This document shows, piece after piece, positions 10,763 to 18,997 of a stretch of DNA of 64,000 nt. Position 1 is the first letter of the stretch, and every line of letters starts with the position of its first letter. The notes beneath the pieces were generated by a model. It was not told where the DNA came from and searched no databases. It saw only the letters and a program-made list of their open reading frames with translations. The position numbers and the translations under genes were made by a program. This DNA is from Hymenobacter sp. BRD67 (lineage in GTDB: Bacteria > Bacteroidota > Bacteroidia > Cytophagales > Hymenobacteraceae): contig NZ_CP053904.1 of assembly GCF_013256425.1 (NCBI RefSeq), forward strand, positions 2,790,001 through 2,854,000. Direction: 5' to 3'.

Positions 10763-11236
10763 ATGACGGAATTTGAACAGGAATTTGAAGCGGTGCTCGA
10801 AGCCGACCCGCGCACGGGCGATGTATTTGTGGTAGCGCCTTTTTCGGTGGCCGAGCTTTACGGCACCCAGGAGGAGCTGCTGGTGCAAACGGCCATAGAC
10901 GGCTTTCCGTACCAGGGCGAGTTGCTGCCGCTCGGCGATGGCTACCACGCCCTGGTGATTCCGCGTGAGGTGCGGCGCGCCGTGGGCAAAACGGTGGGCG
11001 ACGTGCTGCGCGTGGCCCTGCGCCAAGACCTGAGCGAGCGCGTGGTGACCATGCCCGACGACCTGGCGGCCGGCCTGGCCGAAAACGCTGCTGCCCTGAA
11101 GTTTTTCAAAAGCCTCACCAAGCCCGAGCAACGGGCCTACGTGCGCTACCTGAAGGGCGCGAAAACCGCCGAAACCCGCGCCAAGCGCCTCACCGAAACG
11201 GTGTATCGCCTCAGCATTGGCCGCAAGCGCGAGTAG
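10763..11236 (+). CDS. YdeI/OmdA-like protein (DUF1905 type)
   Basis: A 157-residue protein. The N-terminal part (EFEAVLEADPRTGDVFVVAPF, then GDGYHALVIPREVRRAVGK) resembles the DUF1905 small beta-barrel. The C-terminal part (LAENAAALKFFKSLTKPEQ and AYVRYLKGAKTAETRAKRL) matches the bacteriocin-protection, YdeI/OmpD-associated family. The ATG at 10763 is chosen because it begins the conserved region and follows the previous stop by 11 bp. A TTG three codons upstream is possible. The molecular function of the family is not established. Confidence 0.75.
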   Translation: MTEFEQEFEAVLEADPRTGDVFVVAPFSVAELYGTQEELLVQTAIDGFPYQGELLPLGDGYHALVIPREVRRAVGKTVGDVLRVALRQDLSERVVTMPDDLAAGLAENAAALKFFKSLTKPEQRAYVRYLKGAKTAETRAKRLTETVYRLSIGRKRE

Positions 11237-11243
11237 CGGCCGC

Positions 11244-12223
11244 TTATTCGCCTGGGTAGCGCAAGCCAATTTGCCGGCGCACCTCATCGGCCAGCTCCAT
11301 CAGCTGCAAGCTGAAAGCCCAGGGCAACAGCGGGCTTTCCAGCAAGCCTTGCGCCAGGCACTGCTGCACGTGGGCGGCTTCGTAGTGGTAGCCATACCCC
11401 GTTGTTGGGGAAGCAACTACCTGCGCCTCCTGGCCAAATACCTGTATGCGCAGGCCGCTGGGCGCATGAAACCGCCCGGTAAGGTGCAGCTGGCCGGCCG
11501 TGCCATACAGCACGCAGCGGTTATCGGTCGTAGCGGCCAGCGTAGAAACCAGGCTGGCAGTGGCCCCGGTGGCATAAGCCAAGGCCATCACGCAATTGAG
11601 GTCAACTCCCGTGGCTGTGAAGGTCGATACCGCCCGCACGGCTACGGGTGCGCCTAAAAAAAGCTGGCTGATAAAAAGCGGATAGACGCCGATATCCAGC
11701 AAGGAGCCCCGGCCAATGCCGGGTTAAACAGCCGGCCAGTGGGATTATACTCGCTGGCAAAGCCAAAGTCGGCCACCAGGTGCTTTACCTCCCCGATAGC
11801 CCCGGCCCGCACCACCTCCAAGGCCTGGCCGATAGCCGGGAAGAAGCGCGTCCAGAACGCTTCCATCAGGAAAACCCCGCGCCGCTGCGCGGCCTCTATC
11901 ATTTCCTGCGCCTGGCTGGCACTGCGGGCAAATGCTTTTTCGCAGAGAACGGGCAAGCCGGCGCGCAGGCACAGCAGGGCGTGGGCGTGGTGCTCCGAGT
12001 GAGGAGTGGCAATGTAGACCACGTCGAGGTCGGGCAGGGCCAGCAGCGCTTCGTAGCTGCCTACCGCGTGCGGCACCCCGTAGGTGGCGGCAAACGCCTG
12101 CGCCTTAGCCAGGCTACGGGAAGCCACGGCATGCAGGCGGGCCTGGGGCACCAGCGCCAAATCCTGGGCAAATTTATGGGCGATGGTTCCCAGGCCCAGA
12201 ATGGCCCAGTTGAAGGTGCGCAT
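11244..12223 (-). CDS. Gfo/Idh/MocA family oxidoreductase (one frameshift)
   Basis: Adding one base to the C4 run at 11707-11710 joins two fragments into about 326 residues. The N-terminus shows the Rossmann dinucleotide-binding loop GLGTIAHKFA. It is followed by VYIATPHSEHHAHA and the family's EK motif in VLCEKAFA, with the Lys expected to take part in catalysis. The C-terminal half (GGSLLDIGVYPLFISQLF) fits the alpha/beta substrate domain, close to dihydrodiol-dehydrogenase-like members. No signal peptide is seen, so it is cytosolic and NAD(P)-dependent. It is convergent with the YdeI-like gene, only 7 bp apart. The substrate, probably a sugar or a related polyol, is unknown. Confidence 0.8.
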
Positions 12224-12282
12224 GGTATAAATCGGGACTAAAAGCCAGCCTGCCCTTGGTACGCACCACTTACCGCTTCCGC

Positions 12283-13370
12283 CTACGCAGCGGGAGCAGT
12301 AATGTAGTATTGCAGGTTTTCTTTCGTGATAATATCGAGTGGCAGGTACTTGAGCGGCAACACCTCTTTCTTAAAAACCAGCAAATCGGCCAACGTGAAA
12401 ATACCCCAGTAGCCTTGCTCCCGGGGTTCTGGTTTATTAAAAAGTCGATGATATTCTCATTCAGAAAATGAATATTCTTTTCGAGCAGGTCGTACCCCAC
12501 CAGTCGGATATTCTCACGCTGGTAGGCTTGCAGATAAGGAGCTATCTCATAAGCTTTTGAAGTACTCACAAAAATCCCTTTCAGCTGAATTGCCTCATCA
12601 TCGAGCAAGCGGTTGAGCTGCCGGGCAAAAGAGGGCTCGGTCGGCTGCGGCAGGTCGATGCTGATGATGGTGTACGGGCTTTTGGCCTCGGTTGCAGTAG
12701 CGGCAAGCTGCGCAAAGTAATCGCGAAAGCCCCGCTCCTTTTGGGTTACGTGCACGGAGTTGGCTACGTCTTCCGCAATATGCACTATTAAAAAAGTACC
12801 GGGCTGCGCCTGCCCAAACTGCACCAGCTTGCCCGCCAGAAAGCCGCTTTGGTAAGAATCCTGCCCAACGTAGCTGAGCGATTCCAGCTCAGCAATGTAG
12901 GTATTAAACAGTACGTAAGGAATGCTTTGCGCCTGCCACCGCGCAAAGAAGGTCAGCGACTCACGGTAAAACAGCGGCGCAATCAAAATACCGTCGGGCT
13001 GCGAGGCTGTCGCGGCTTCAGCCTGCTCTATAAAAGACGAAACCTCTGTAAGGCTATACGGGTATATAATAACGTTTATACCATACTGTTTGAGGTCCCT
13101 GCCGGCTTTCTCAATACCATCCCAGGGAGCTTGCCAGTAAGGGTCGAGCAGGTGGTCGGGCTGCAGCACCGCCAGCCGATAGCTGCGGTTGGAGCCCAGC
13201 GTACGCGCTATCATATTGGGCTCGTACTCCAGCTCTTTCATCATCAGCAGTACCTTCTGCCGCACTTCCTCCGAAACCCGGCCCCGATTGTGCAAAACCC
13301 GGTCTACGGTTCCGACCGAAACGTTTGCTTTGGCTGCTATATCCTTGAGGCGCACCGCAGTTTTACTCAT
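12283..13370 (-). CDS. LacI-family transcriptional regulator (one frameshift)
   Basis: About 362 residues after one base is restored at the CCCGGGG stretch 12420-12426. The shift replaces the true C-terminus, which would read EQGYWGIFTLADLLVFKKEV and end at 12283. The N-terminal helix-turn-helix (VRLKDIAAKANVSVGTVDRV) and hinge (LEYEPNMIARTLGSN) are typical of LacI/GalR proteins. The rest is a periplasmic-binding-protein-like sugar sensor. It is encoded divergently from the nagB-like operon and is the natural candidate regulator of the chitin/GlcNAc locus. A palindrome with central CG at 13379-13388 in its own leader suggests autoregulation. The effector is not determined; a GlcNAc-derived sugar is inferred from context. 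Confidence 0.85.
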
Positions 13371-13378
13371 GTGTATGC

Positions 13379-13388
13379 TAAGCGCTTA
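13379..13388. promoter_or_regulatory. Putative LacI-type operator in the regulator's leader
   Basis: TAAGCGCTTA is a perfect 10-bp palindrome with the central CG typical of LacI-family operators. It lies between the regulator's start codon (13370) and its predicted -7 element (13403-13410). That position suits autorepression. Confidence 0.5.
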
Positions 13389-13402
13389 CTTGAAAAATTT
13401 AA

Positions 13403-13410
13403 CAAAGTTA
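13403..13410 (-). promoter_or_regulatory. Predicted -7 element of the LacI-family gene
   Basis: Minus-strand TAACTTTG matches the Bacteroidota TAnnTTTG consensus, 32 bp upstream of the start codon. No good TTG -33 element lies at 20 bp, so the promoter is less certain than that of nagB. Confidence 0.45.
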
Positions 13411-13840
13411 TCACTTAGAGCGGCTTCGGAACAGGTAAATAGTAGTGCAAATTTTGTCGTTCGCATTCCCGCGCCACCGCAACGGGTGTGCATCGCGGAC
13501 GCGAGCTGAACTATAAAGCCAGCGCTACCTACGCTGGCCATACTCTCCAAAAGTAGCAGCACGCCCGATAGCAATGCCAGAGCGGTTTGCAAGTGAGTGT
13601 ACAGGTTGAAAGGGGCGGGCTACGAAACTGCTCTAGCTGGCAACAGGGAGTGAGCCGAGCATTGGCAACCACTCCATCAGTGTTCCTTGGCCATACCCGG
13701 CTGCCGGTTGCCTGCTTCCTTTTTTTCAGTTGCTACCAGCCAACTGCCGGAGCATAAAAATAGTCTGGGCTACCAGCATACGTCGGAAAGGCTCTTGCAT
13801 TAGTTATACACTATCCTTTTTTCGAAATCCGGGAGAGCGC

Positions 13841-13907
13841 AAAAATATTTATTCGCGTGTGCGGGCACTCATAGCAAATATTTTTGCGTGTGCGCGCACA
13901 TTTTTTA
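13841..13907 (+). promoter_or_regulatory. Composite double operator upstream of the nagB operon
   Basis: Two GTG-N6-CAC sites lie 31 bp apart: GTGTGCGGGCAC at 13857-13868 and GTGTGCGCGCAC at 13888-13899. The second extends to the perfect palindrome TGTGCGCGCACA (13889-13900). Each is preceded by an AAATATTT-type AT block. The whole element is repeated almost exactly upstream of susC (18481-18543). In both copies the -7 hexamer begins 41 bp after the proximal site ends. Confidence 0.7.
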
Positions 13908-13915
13908 TTCCAGGG

Positions 13916-13947
13916 TTTGCATTGCTTATGCCAGTTGCTTAAGTTTG
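13916..13947 (+). promoter_or_regulatory. Promoter of the nagB operon
   Basis: TTTG (13916-13919), a 20-bp spacer and TAAGTTTG (13940-13947) match the Bacteroidota housekeeping promoter. Transcription would start near 13953, giving a leader of about 145 nt. The double operator lies just upstream, centred near -60 and -91. Confidence 0.75.
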
Positions 13948-14098
13948 GGCAGAATTAGTTGTATCTGCTACGAAAAATCCTATTATCAGTCTCTGCTGCA
14001 AGATTCTTATGCCAGCCCTGCGGCCGTTGTAAGCGGCTTGCGTCGGCCGCCTCACTCTGCTTACCCCAACTCTCATTTTTTACATTTTAAAATTTGAC

Positions 14099-16014
14099 AT
14101 GGAAGTTCTTAACTATCCCGAGACTACGTTTGAGAAGCTTCCGGTAGTCATTTTCGAGCACGCGGCGCAGGGAGCTATCCGTATTGCCCAGGAGATTGCG
14201 GGCATTATCCGTCACAAGCAGCAGAAAGGCAAAAAAGCCGTGCTGGGCCTGGCCACCGGCTCGTCGCCCATTGGGGTGTACCAGGAGCTGATTCGCCTGC
14301 ACCAGCAGGAAAGCCTCAGCTTTGCGAACGTCGTCACGTTTAACCTCGACGAGTACTATCCCATGCAGCCCGACGAGCTGCAGAGCTATGTCTATTTCAT
14401 GCACGAGCAGCTGTTCGACCATATCGACATTTTGCCCGAAAACATTCACATTCCCGATGGCACGCTGGCCATAGAGCAGGTAAAAGAATACTGCCAGGCA
14501 TACGAGCAGCAGATTAAGGACTGCGGAGGGCTGGATTTGCAGCTGCTTGGCATAGGCCGCACCGGGCACATTGGCTTCAACGAACCGGGCTCGGCCAGTA
14601 CCTCGGTTACGCGCCTGGTAAAGCTCGACCCGCTGACGATTACGGACGCGGCAAAAGACTTTATTAAGGAGGAGTTTGTGCCGCTCCGGGCCCTGACCAT
14701 GGGCGTGGGCACTATTATGAAGGCCCGCCGGATTATCCTGATGGCGTGGGGCGAAAGCAAGGCCCGCATTCTGCAGCAAACTGTGGAGGGACGGATTTCG
14801 GATGAGGTGCCGGCTTCCTTTCTACAAAGTCATCCGAATGTGAACGTGGTAGTGGACCAGTGGGCGGCCCTGGAGCTGACTCGCATTAAAACGCCGTGGC
14901 TGGTGGGCATGTGCTCGTGGGACGACAACCTGATTCGGCGGGCCGTCATCTGGCTGAGCTTAAAAATGCAGAAACCCATTCTGAAGCTTACCGATGAAGA
15001 CTACAAAGACGGTAGCCTGAGCGACTTGCTGGTGGAGGCCGGCAATGCGTATAATCTTAACATAAAGGTATTTAACGCCATTCAGCATACAATTACGGGT
15101 TGGCCGGGCGGCAAGCCCAACTCAAACGATGCGCAGCGCCCGAGCGGGCAGTGCCCGCGAGTAAGCGCTCGCTCGTTTTCAGCCCGCACCCCGACGACGA
15201 CGTGATTTCCATGGGCGGCACGCTGCTGCGCCTGGTAGACCAGGGGCACGAGGTGCACGTGGCTTACCAGACCTCGGGCAACCTGGCGGTATTTGACGAC
15301 GACGCGCGGCGCTTTGCCGACTTCGCCCTTGACTTTGCCGAAAAGCAGCAGCTAGGCGTAGCGCAAATGCGCGAGGAGCATGCAGCGGTAGTGGAGTTTC
15401 TGAAGCACAAAAAGCTCGGCGAAGAAGACAGCCTGCTGGTACAGGATATTAAGGCGCTTATTCGTAAAGGCGAGGCTATGGCGGCCTGCCGCTTTTGCGG
15501 AGTGCAGGAGCAGCATATCCATTTTATGAATATGCCCTTTTACGAAACCGGCCAGGTAAAAAAGAAGCCGCTTGGCGAAGCCGATATCGAGGAAACCATT
15601 GCTATTCTACAGCAAATCAGGCCGCACCAGATTTTTGCGGCCGGCGACCTGCGCGACCCGCACGGTACGCACCGCATTTGCCTGGATGCCATTTTTGCGG
15701 CACTTGCTCGCCTCAAAGGTCAGGAAGAATGGGTGGAGGACTGCTACCTGTGGCTGTACCGCGGCGCCTGGCAGGAGTGGGACGTGCAGGAGATTGAGAT
15801 GGCAGTGCCCATCAGCCCCGAAGAGCTGCTGCGGAAGCGAAAAGCTATTTTCAAGCATCAGTCGCAGAAAGACAGCGCCGTATTTCCGGGCAACGACAAG
15901 CGCGAGTTCTGGCAGCGCTCCGAAGACCGCAACCACGCAACAGCAAAGCTTTACGATAAGCTAGGACTAGCTGAATACGAGGCTATTGAAGCCTTTGTGA
16001 GGTATCGCTTTTAA
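14099..16014 (+). CDS. nagB: Fused glucosamine-6-phosphate deaminase / PIG-L deacetylase (one frameshift)
   Basis: About 638 residues after one C is restored at 15139-15141. The first ~340 residues are NagB: the phosphate/sugar loop GLATGSSPIG, the catalytic NLDEY (Asp near 84) and GRTGHIGFNEPGS (His near 157). It converts glucosamine-6-P to fructose-6-P plus ammonia. The second half is a PIG-L/LmbE-type zinc deacetylase domain with HPDDD near residue 364 and DPHGTHR further on, so the protein may remove the acetyl group of GlcNAc-6-P as well. This two-domain form is common in Bacteroidota. It opens an operon with the MFS transporter (96 bp downstream) and the GH18 chitinase. Deacetylation of GlcNAc-6-P by the second domain is inferred. 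Confidence 0.9.
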
Positions 16015-16110
16015 CTACTATCCTCCGCTGTACGGGTGTACGAGCAGCCCAGCGCCCGGCTCCTACCTCTGACTGCTTTTTCCGGATACTATACCTCACT
16101 TATCTGCTCA

Positions 16111-17396
16111 ATGGAAAGCTCCCGCCGGCACGTCGTTCCCCTTTGGTTATTATTGGAGCGCTGTTTTTCATTTTCGGGTTTATCACTTGGCTCAACGGAA
16201 CACTGATTCCCTTTTTAAAGATAGCTTGTGAGCTAACGTATTCGCAGGCGCTGCTGGTGACGTTTGCCTTTTACATTGCCTACGTTTTCTTTGCGCTTCC
16301 TGCTTCGCTGCTGCTGAAAAGAACCGGGTTTAAAAATGGCATGGCCCTGGGCCTGGTCGTTATGGCAGTGGGAACGGCCGTATTTGTGCCCGCGGCGCAG
16401 GCCCGCTCCTTTAGCCTGTTTCTGGCCGGGTTGTTTGTACAAGGCGCGGGCCTGGCCCTGCTGCAAACGGCCTCCAACCCCTACGCCAGTATTTTGGGGC
16501 CGCTGGAGAGTGCGGCCCGTCGTATCAGCATTATGGGTATCTGCAGCAAAATAGCTGGTGCCCTGAGTCCGGTTATTATTGGCGCGGTAGTGCTGAAAGG
16601 CACGGCCCAGCTGGAAAGCCAGCTGGCCGGCCCCCTGGCAGCCGCCCAGAAACAAGCCCTGCTGCTACAGCTGGCGCACCGGGTTATCGGGCCTTACCTG
16701 GTGATGACGGGCGGGCTGCTCGTTCTGGCCGTGCTTATCAAGCTGTCGGGCCTGCCCGAAATAGGCTCTAGCCCGCCGGCTGCGAGCGCTATGCCACACC
16801 AGTCGGCTAAAAGCATCTGGCAGTTCCCTCATTTATGGCTGGGGGTGCTGGCCCTGTTTTGCTACGTGGGGGTCGAGGTAATTGCCGGCGACACCATCAT
16901 TCAGTATGGCCGGTCGCAGGGAATCAGCCTGGATATTGCCCGCAACTTCACGTCTTTTACGCTGGTGGCCATGCTGGTAGGGTACCTTATTGGGGTAGCC
17001 ACCATCCCCAGGCGGCTGAGCCAGCAGGCGGCGCTCCGCATCTGCGCGGTGGTCGGCATCTGCTTCACTGCCGGCGCAATATTCACCCAAGGATATATGT
17101 CCGTTTTTTGCATCGCCATGCTGGGGCTCGCCAACTCGCTGATGTGGCCGGCCATATTCCCGCTCAGTATCCGCGGGCTGGGCAGCTTTACGGAGCAGGG
17201 CTCGGCCTTGCTGATAATGGGCATTGGAGGCGGCGCGGTGCTGCCCTACTTATATGGCAAAACCAGCGAGGTACTGGGCCTGCAGCATGCCTATTTAGTA
17301 TTACTTCCGTGCTACTTCTACATCCTGTTTTTTGCGCTTAAAGGCCATACCAGGCAGGGCAAGGCCGGGGCCACGTATGCTATTCCTGCCATTTAG
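16111..17396 (+). CDS. MFS sugar transporter, FucP/NagP type (one frameshift near the start)
   Basis: About 428 residues with roughly 12 membrane helices. The ATG at 16111 begins MESSRRHVVPL, and one base missing in CCCCTTT (about 16138-16144) breaks it from the rest (VIIGALFFIFGFITWLNGTL). FFIFGFITWLNGTLIP and LLQTASNPYASILGPLESAA are hallmarks of the FucP-like sugar:H+ symporters. It would carry GlcNAc or another amino sugar across the inner membrane. It is the second gene of the nagB operon, 15 bp ahead of the chitinase. Placement beside nagB, GH18 and GH20 makes GlcNAc the likeliest substrate, by inference. Confidence 0.85.
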
Positions 17397-17411
17397 CCTC
17401 CCCTACTGCAT

Positions 17412-18347
17412 ATGAGAGCCCGTCAGTTAGCTCAGGTAATTTTGGTGGCGCTGCTGCTTGCCCCGGCGGCGGGCTGGGCCCAGTTTCGGGTGGTAGGCTA
17501 CGTGCCGTCGTGGCACGGCAGCGTAACCAACGCTCAGCTTGCCCAGCTCACCCACGTTAACTATGCCTTTTTGCAGCCCACTGCGACCGGCGGCCTGCAC
17601 CCCATTGATAATCCTGCAAAGCTGCGGCAACTGGTAGCGGCCGCCCATGCTGCCCATGTGCGGGCCCTGGTATCGGTGGGCGGCTGGCACGACGGCGACC
17701 ACAGCGCCTTCGACGCAATCGGGTCTAATGCCCAGTACACCCGCGCGTTCGTCACCAACCTGCTGCATTTTGCTGACGACTATCAGCTCGACGGGATAGA
17801 TATTGATTGGGAATATCCGGATACCTGCACGGCTGCCGGCTACGCGGCCCTTTTACAGCAGCTGGCCACCCGGCTGCACAGCCAGGGCAAACTCCTGACT
17901 GCCGCAGTAGCCGGTGGGGCCTGGGGTGGGCCGGGAATTCAGCGTGGCGTATTCGAAAGCGTTGATTTTCTGAATATAATGGCCTACGATGGCCCGCACC
18001 CGATGCACGCCACTTACGCCTCGGCGGTTCAAACGCTGGCCTACTGGAAGCTGCGCGGCTTACCAGCCAGCAAAGCCGTGCTGGGAGTGCCGTTCTACGC
18101 CCAGCCTGGTGGAGTACCCTATGCCAGCCTCCTGGCGCAGGGGGCTGACCCGAATACTGATAGCTTTAAGAACCTGGGCTACAACGGCCTGGCCACGATA
18201 GCGAGTAAAACTACCCTTGCGCTCGACCAGGCCAGCGGTGTTATGATTTGGGAATTGACGCAGGATGCTGCCGGGGCCAGCTCGCTGCTGGCAGCTATCA
18301 GCCGGGTAGTAGGGCAGCACACCCAGGCACTTCCTGCGGGGCGCTGA
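17412..18347 (+). CDS. Secreted GH18 chitinase
   Basis: A 311-residue protein with a signal peptide (LVALLLAPAAGWAQ). The GH18 catalytic motif DGIDIDWEYP is complete; the acid Glu is near residue 134. VSVGGW (substrate-assisting strand), FLNIMAYD and a late GVMIWELTQD complete the barrel. The family cleaves beta-1,4-GlcNAc bonds with retention through the substrate's acetamido group. No chitin-binding module or sorting domain is present, so it is a compact, probably periplasmic chitooligosaccharidase. Third gene of the nagB operon, 15 bp after the transporter. Confidence 0.92.
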   Translation: MRARQLAQVILVALLLAPAAGWAQFRVVGYVPSWHGSVTNAQLAQLTHVNYAFLQPTATGGLHPIDNPAKLRQLVAAAHAAHVRALVSVGGWHDGDHSAFDAIGSNAQYTRAFVTNLLHFADDYQLDGIDIDWEYPDTCTAAGYAALLQQLATRLHSQGKLLTAAVAGGAWGGPGIQRGVFESVDFLNIMAYDGPHPMHATYASAVQTLAYWKLRGLPASKAVLGVPFYAQPGGVPYASLLAQGADPNTDSFKNLGYNGLATIASKTTLALDQASGVMIWELTQDAAGASSLLAAISRVVGQHTQALPAGR

Positions 18348-18480
18348 TGGTCCGCGCGCAGCTACAGCACGCCCGCTCGTAAAACATGCAGACAGCTATA
18401 TGCCTGCTGCTATCGCCCCAGCATAATTACAAATTGCGCTGCTCCCGGTCCTATCGGGCAGAGGTAAATAAGGCAACGAA

Positions 18481-18543
18481 GAAATATTTATGCGTGGGCG
18501 GGCACTCTAAACAAATATTTTTGCGTGTGCGCACACATTTTTT
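18481..18543 (+). promoter_or_regulatory. Composite double operator upstream of susC
   Basis: Near-copy of the element before nagB. GTGGGCGGGCAC (18494-18505) and the perfect palindrome GTGTGCGCACAC (18525-18536) are 31 bp apart, with the shared stretch CAAATATTTTTGCGTGTGCG leading into the proximal site. The -7 element begins 41 bp after the proximal site ends, exactly as in front of nagB. Confidence 0.7.
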
Positions 18544-18553
18544 CCTCATCTCC

Positions 18554-18584
18554 TTGTTTTGCTTAAGTTAAGCAGTTATGTTTG
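18554..18584 (+). promoter_or_regulatory. Promoter of susC-susD
   Basis: TTG (18554-18556), a 20-bp spacer and TATGTTTG (18577-18584) match the Bacteroidota consensus. Transcription is predicted from about 18590, some 410 nt before the susC start codon. Confidence 0.7.
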
Positions 18585-18624
18585 AGGCAGATTATTTAGT
18601 AATAGTTCAAAAATTCTCCTTTGA

Positions 18625-18642
18625 CAGGCAATAAATTGCCTG
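18625..18642 (+). repeat. Leader hairpin 1
   Basis: CAGGCAAT and ATTGCCTG are perfectly complementary around AA, within the predicted susC leader. As an RNA hairpin the inner pairs would open to form a larger loop. Its role is unknown. Confidence 0.45.
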
Positions 18643-18781
18643 CTGGGATAAGACTGGTAAGGCAACCCACAGCCGGCAGACGTGCTGCTCTCACGCAGGC
18701 TCTCCGACCACTACTAGTGAAAGTGCGCCCTTAGGCGAACGCATAGCTACGGGGCAACCACTGCCAAGCAATTCCTACTCA

Positions 18782-18812
18782 ATACCAGCCAATTATATTC
18801 TTTTGCTGGTAT
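18782..18812 (+). repeat. Leader hairpin 2
   Basis: ATACCAGC (18782-18789) pairs with GCTGGTAT (18805-18812) around a 15-nt AT-rich loop and is followed by ATTTT. It could be a weak attenuator in the susC leader. Confidence 0.45.
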
Positions 18813-18997
18813 ATTTTAAATTCCAGCCTGGCTATCACTCCGGGCTTTTGTCTCCCTGGTTTTGGCCAAGTCTTACAGGGCCTTTTTCGGCCGGCTTCAT
18901 ACTACCTGGCTGCTGGCCCTGGCATAAGTCTTTCCCACATTCTGCTTTTGAAGTTGCTGCGCCATCTTTTCCCATCACCAAACAACCCCCGGACCCT

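Larger units (their letters stand above)
13371..14098. other. Divergent regulatory region between regulator and nagB operon
   Basis: This 728-bp gap holds the regulator's -7 element and LacI-type palindrome on one side, and the double operator and promoter of the nagB operon on the other. Between about 13420 and 13830 nothing else was recognised. Short open frames here lack coding character. Confidence 0.6.
18348..18997. other. Long regulatory leader region upstream of susC
   Basis: This 650-bp gap holds the second copy of the double operator, a Bacteroidota promoter, and then a ~410-nt untranslated leader with two hairpins (18625-18642 and 18782-18812). No gene is supported in it. Confidence 0.6.

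Noticed and set aside
13386..13592. Possible 68-residue secreted peptide upstream of the regulator (minus strand)
   Set aside because: It overlaps the regulator's promoter, has a poor signal sequence and no supporting context; more likely a chance frame.
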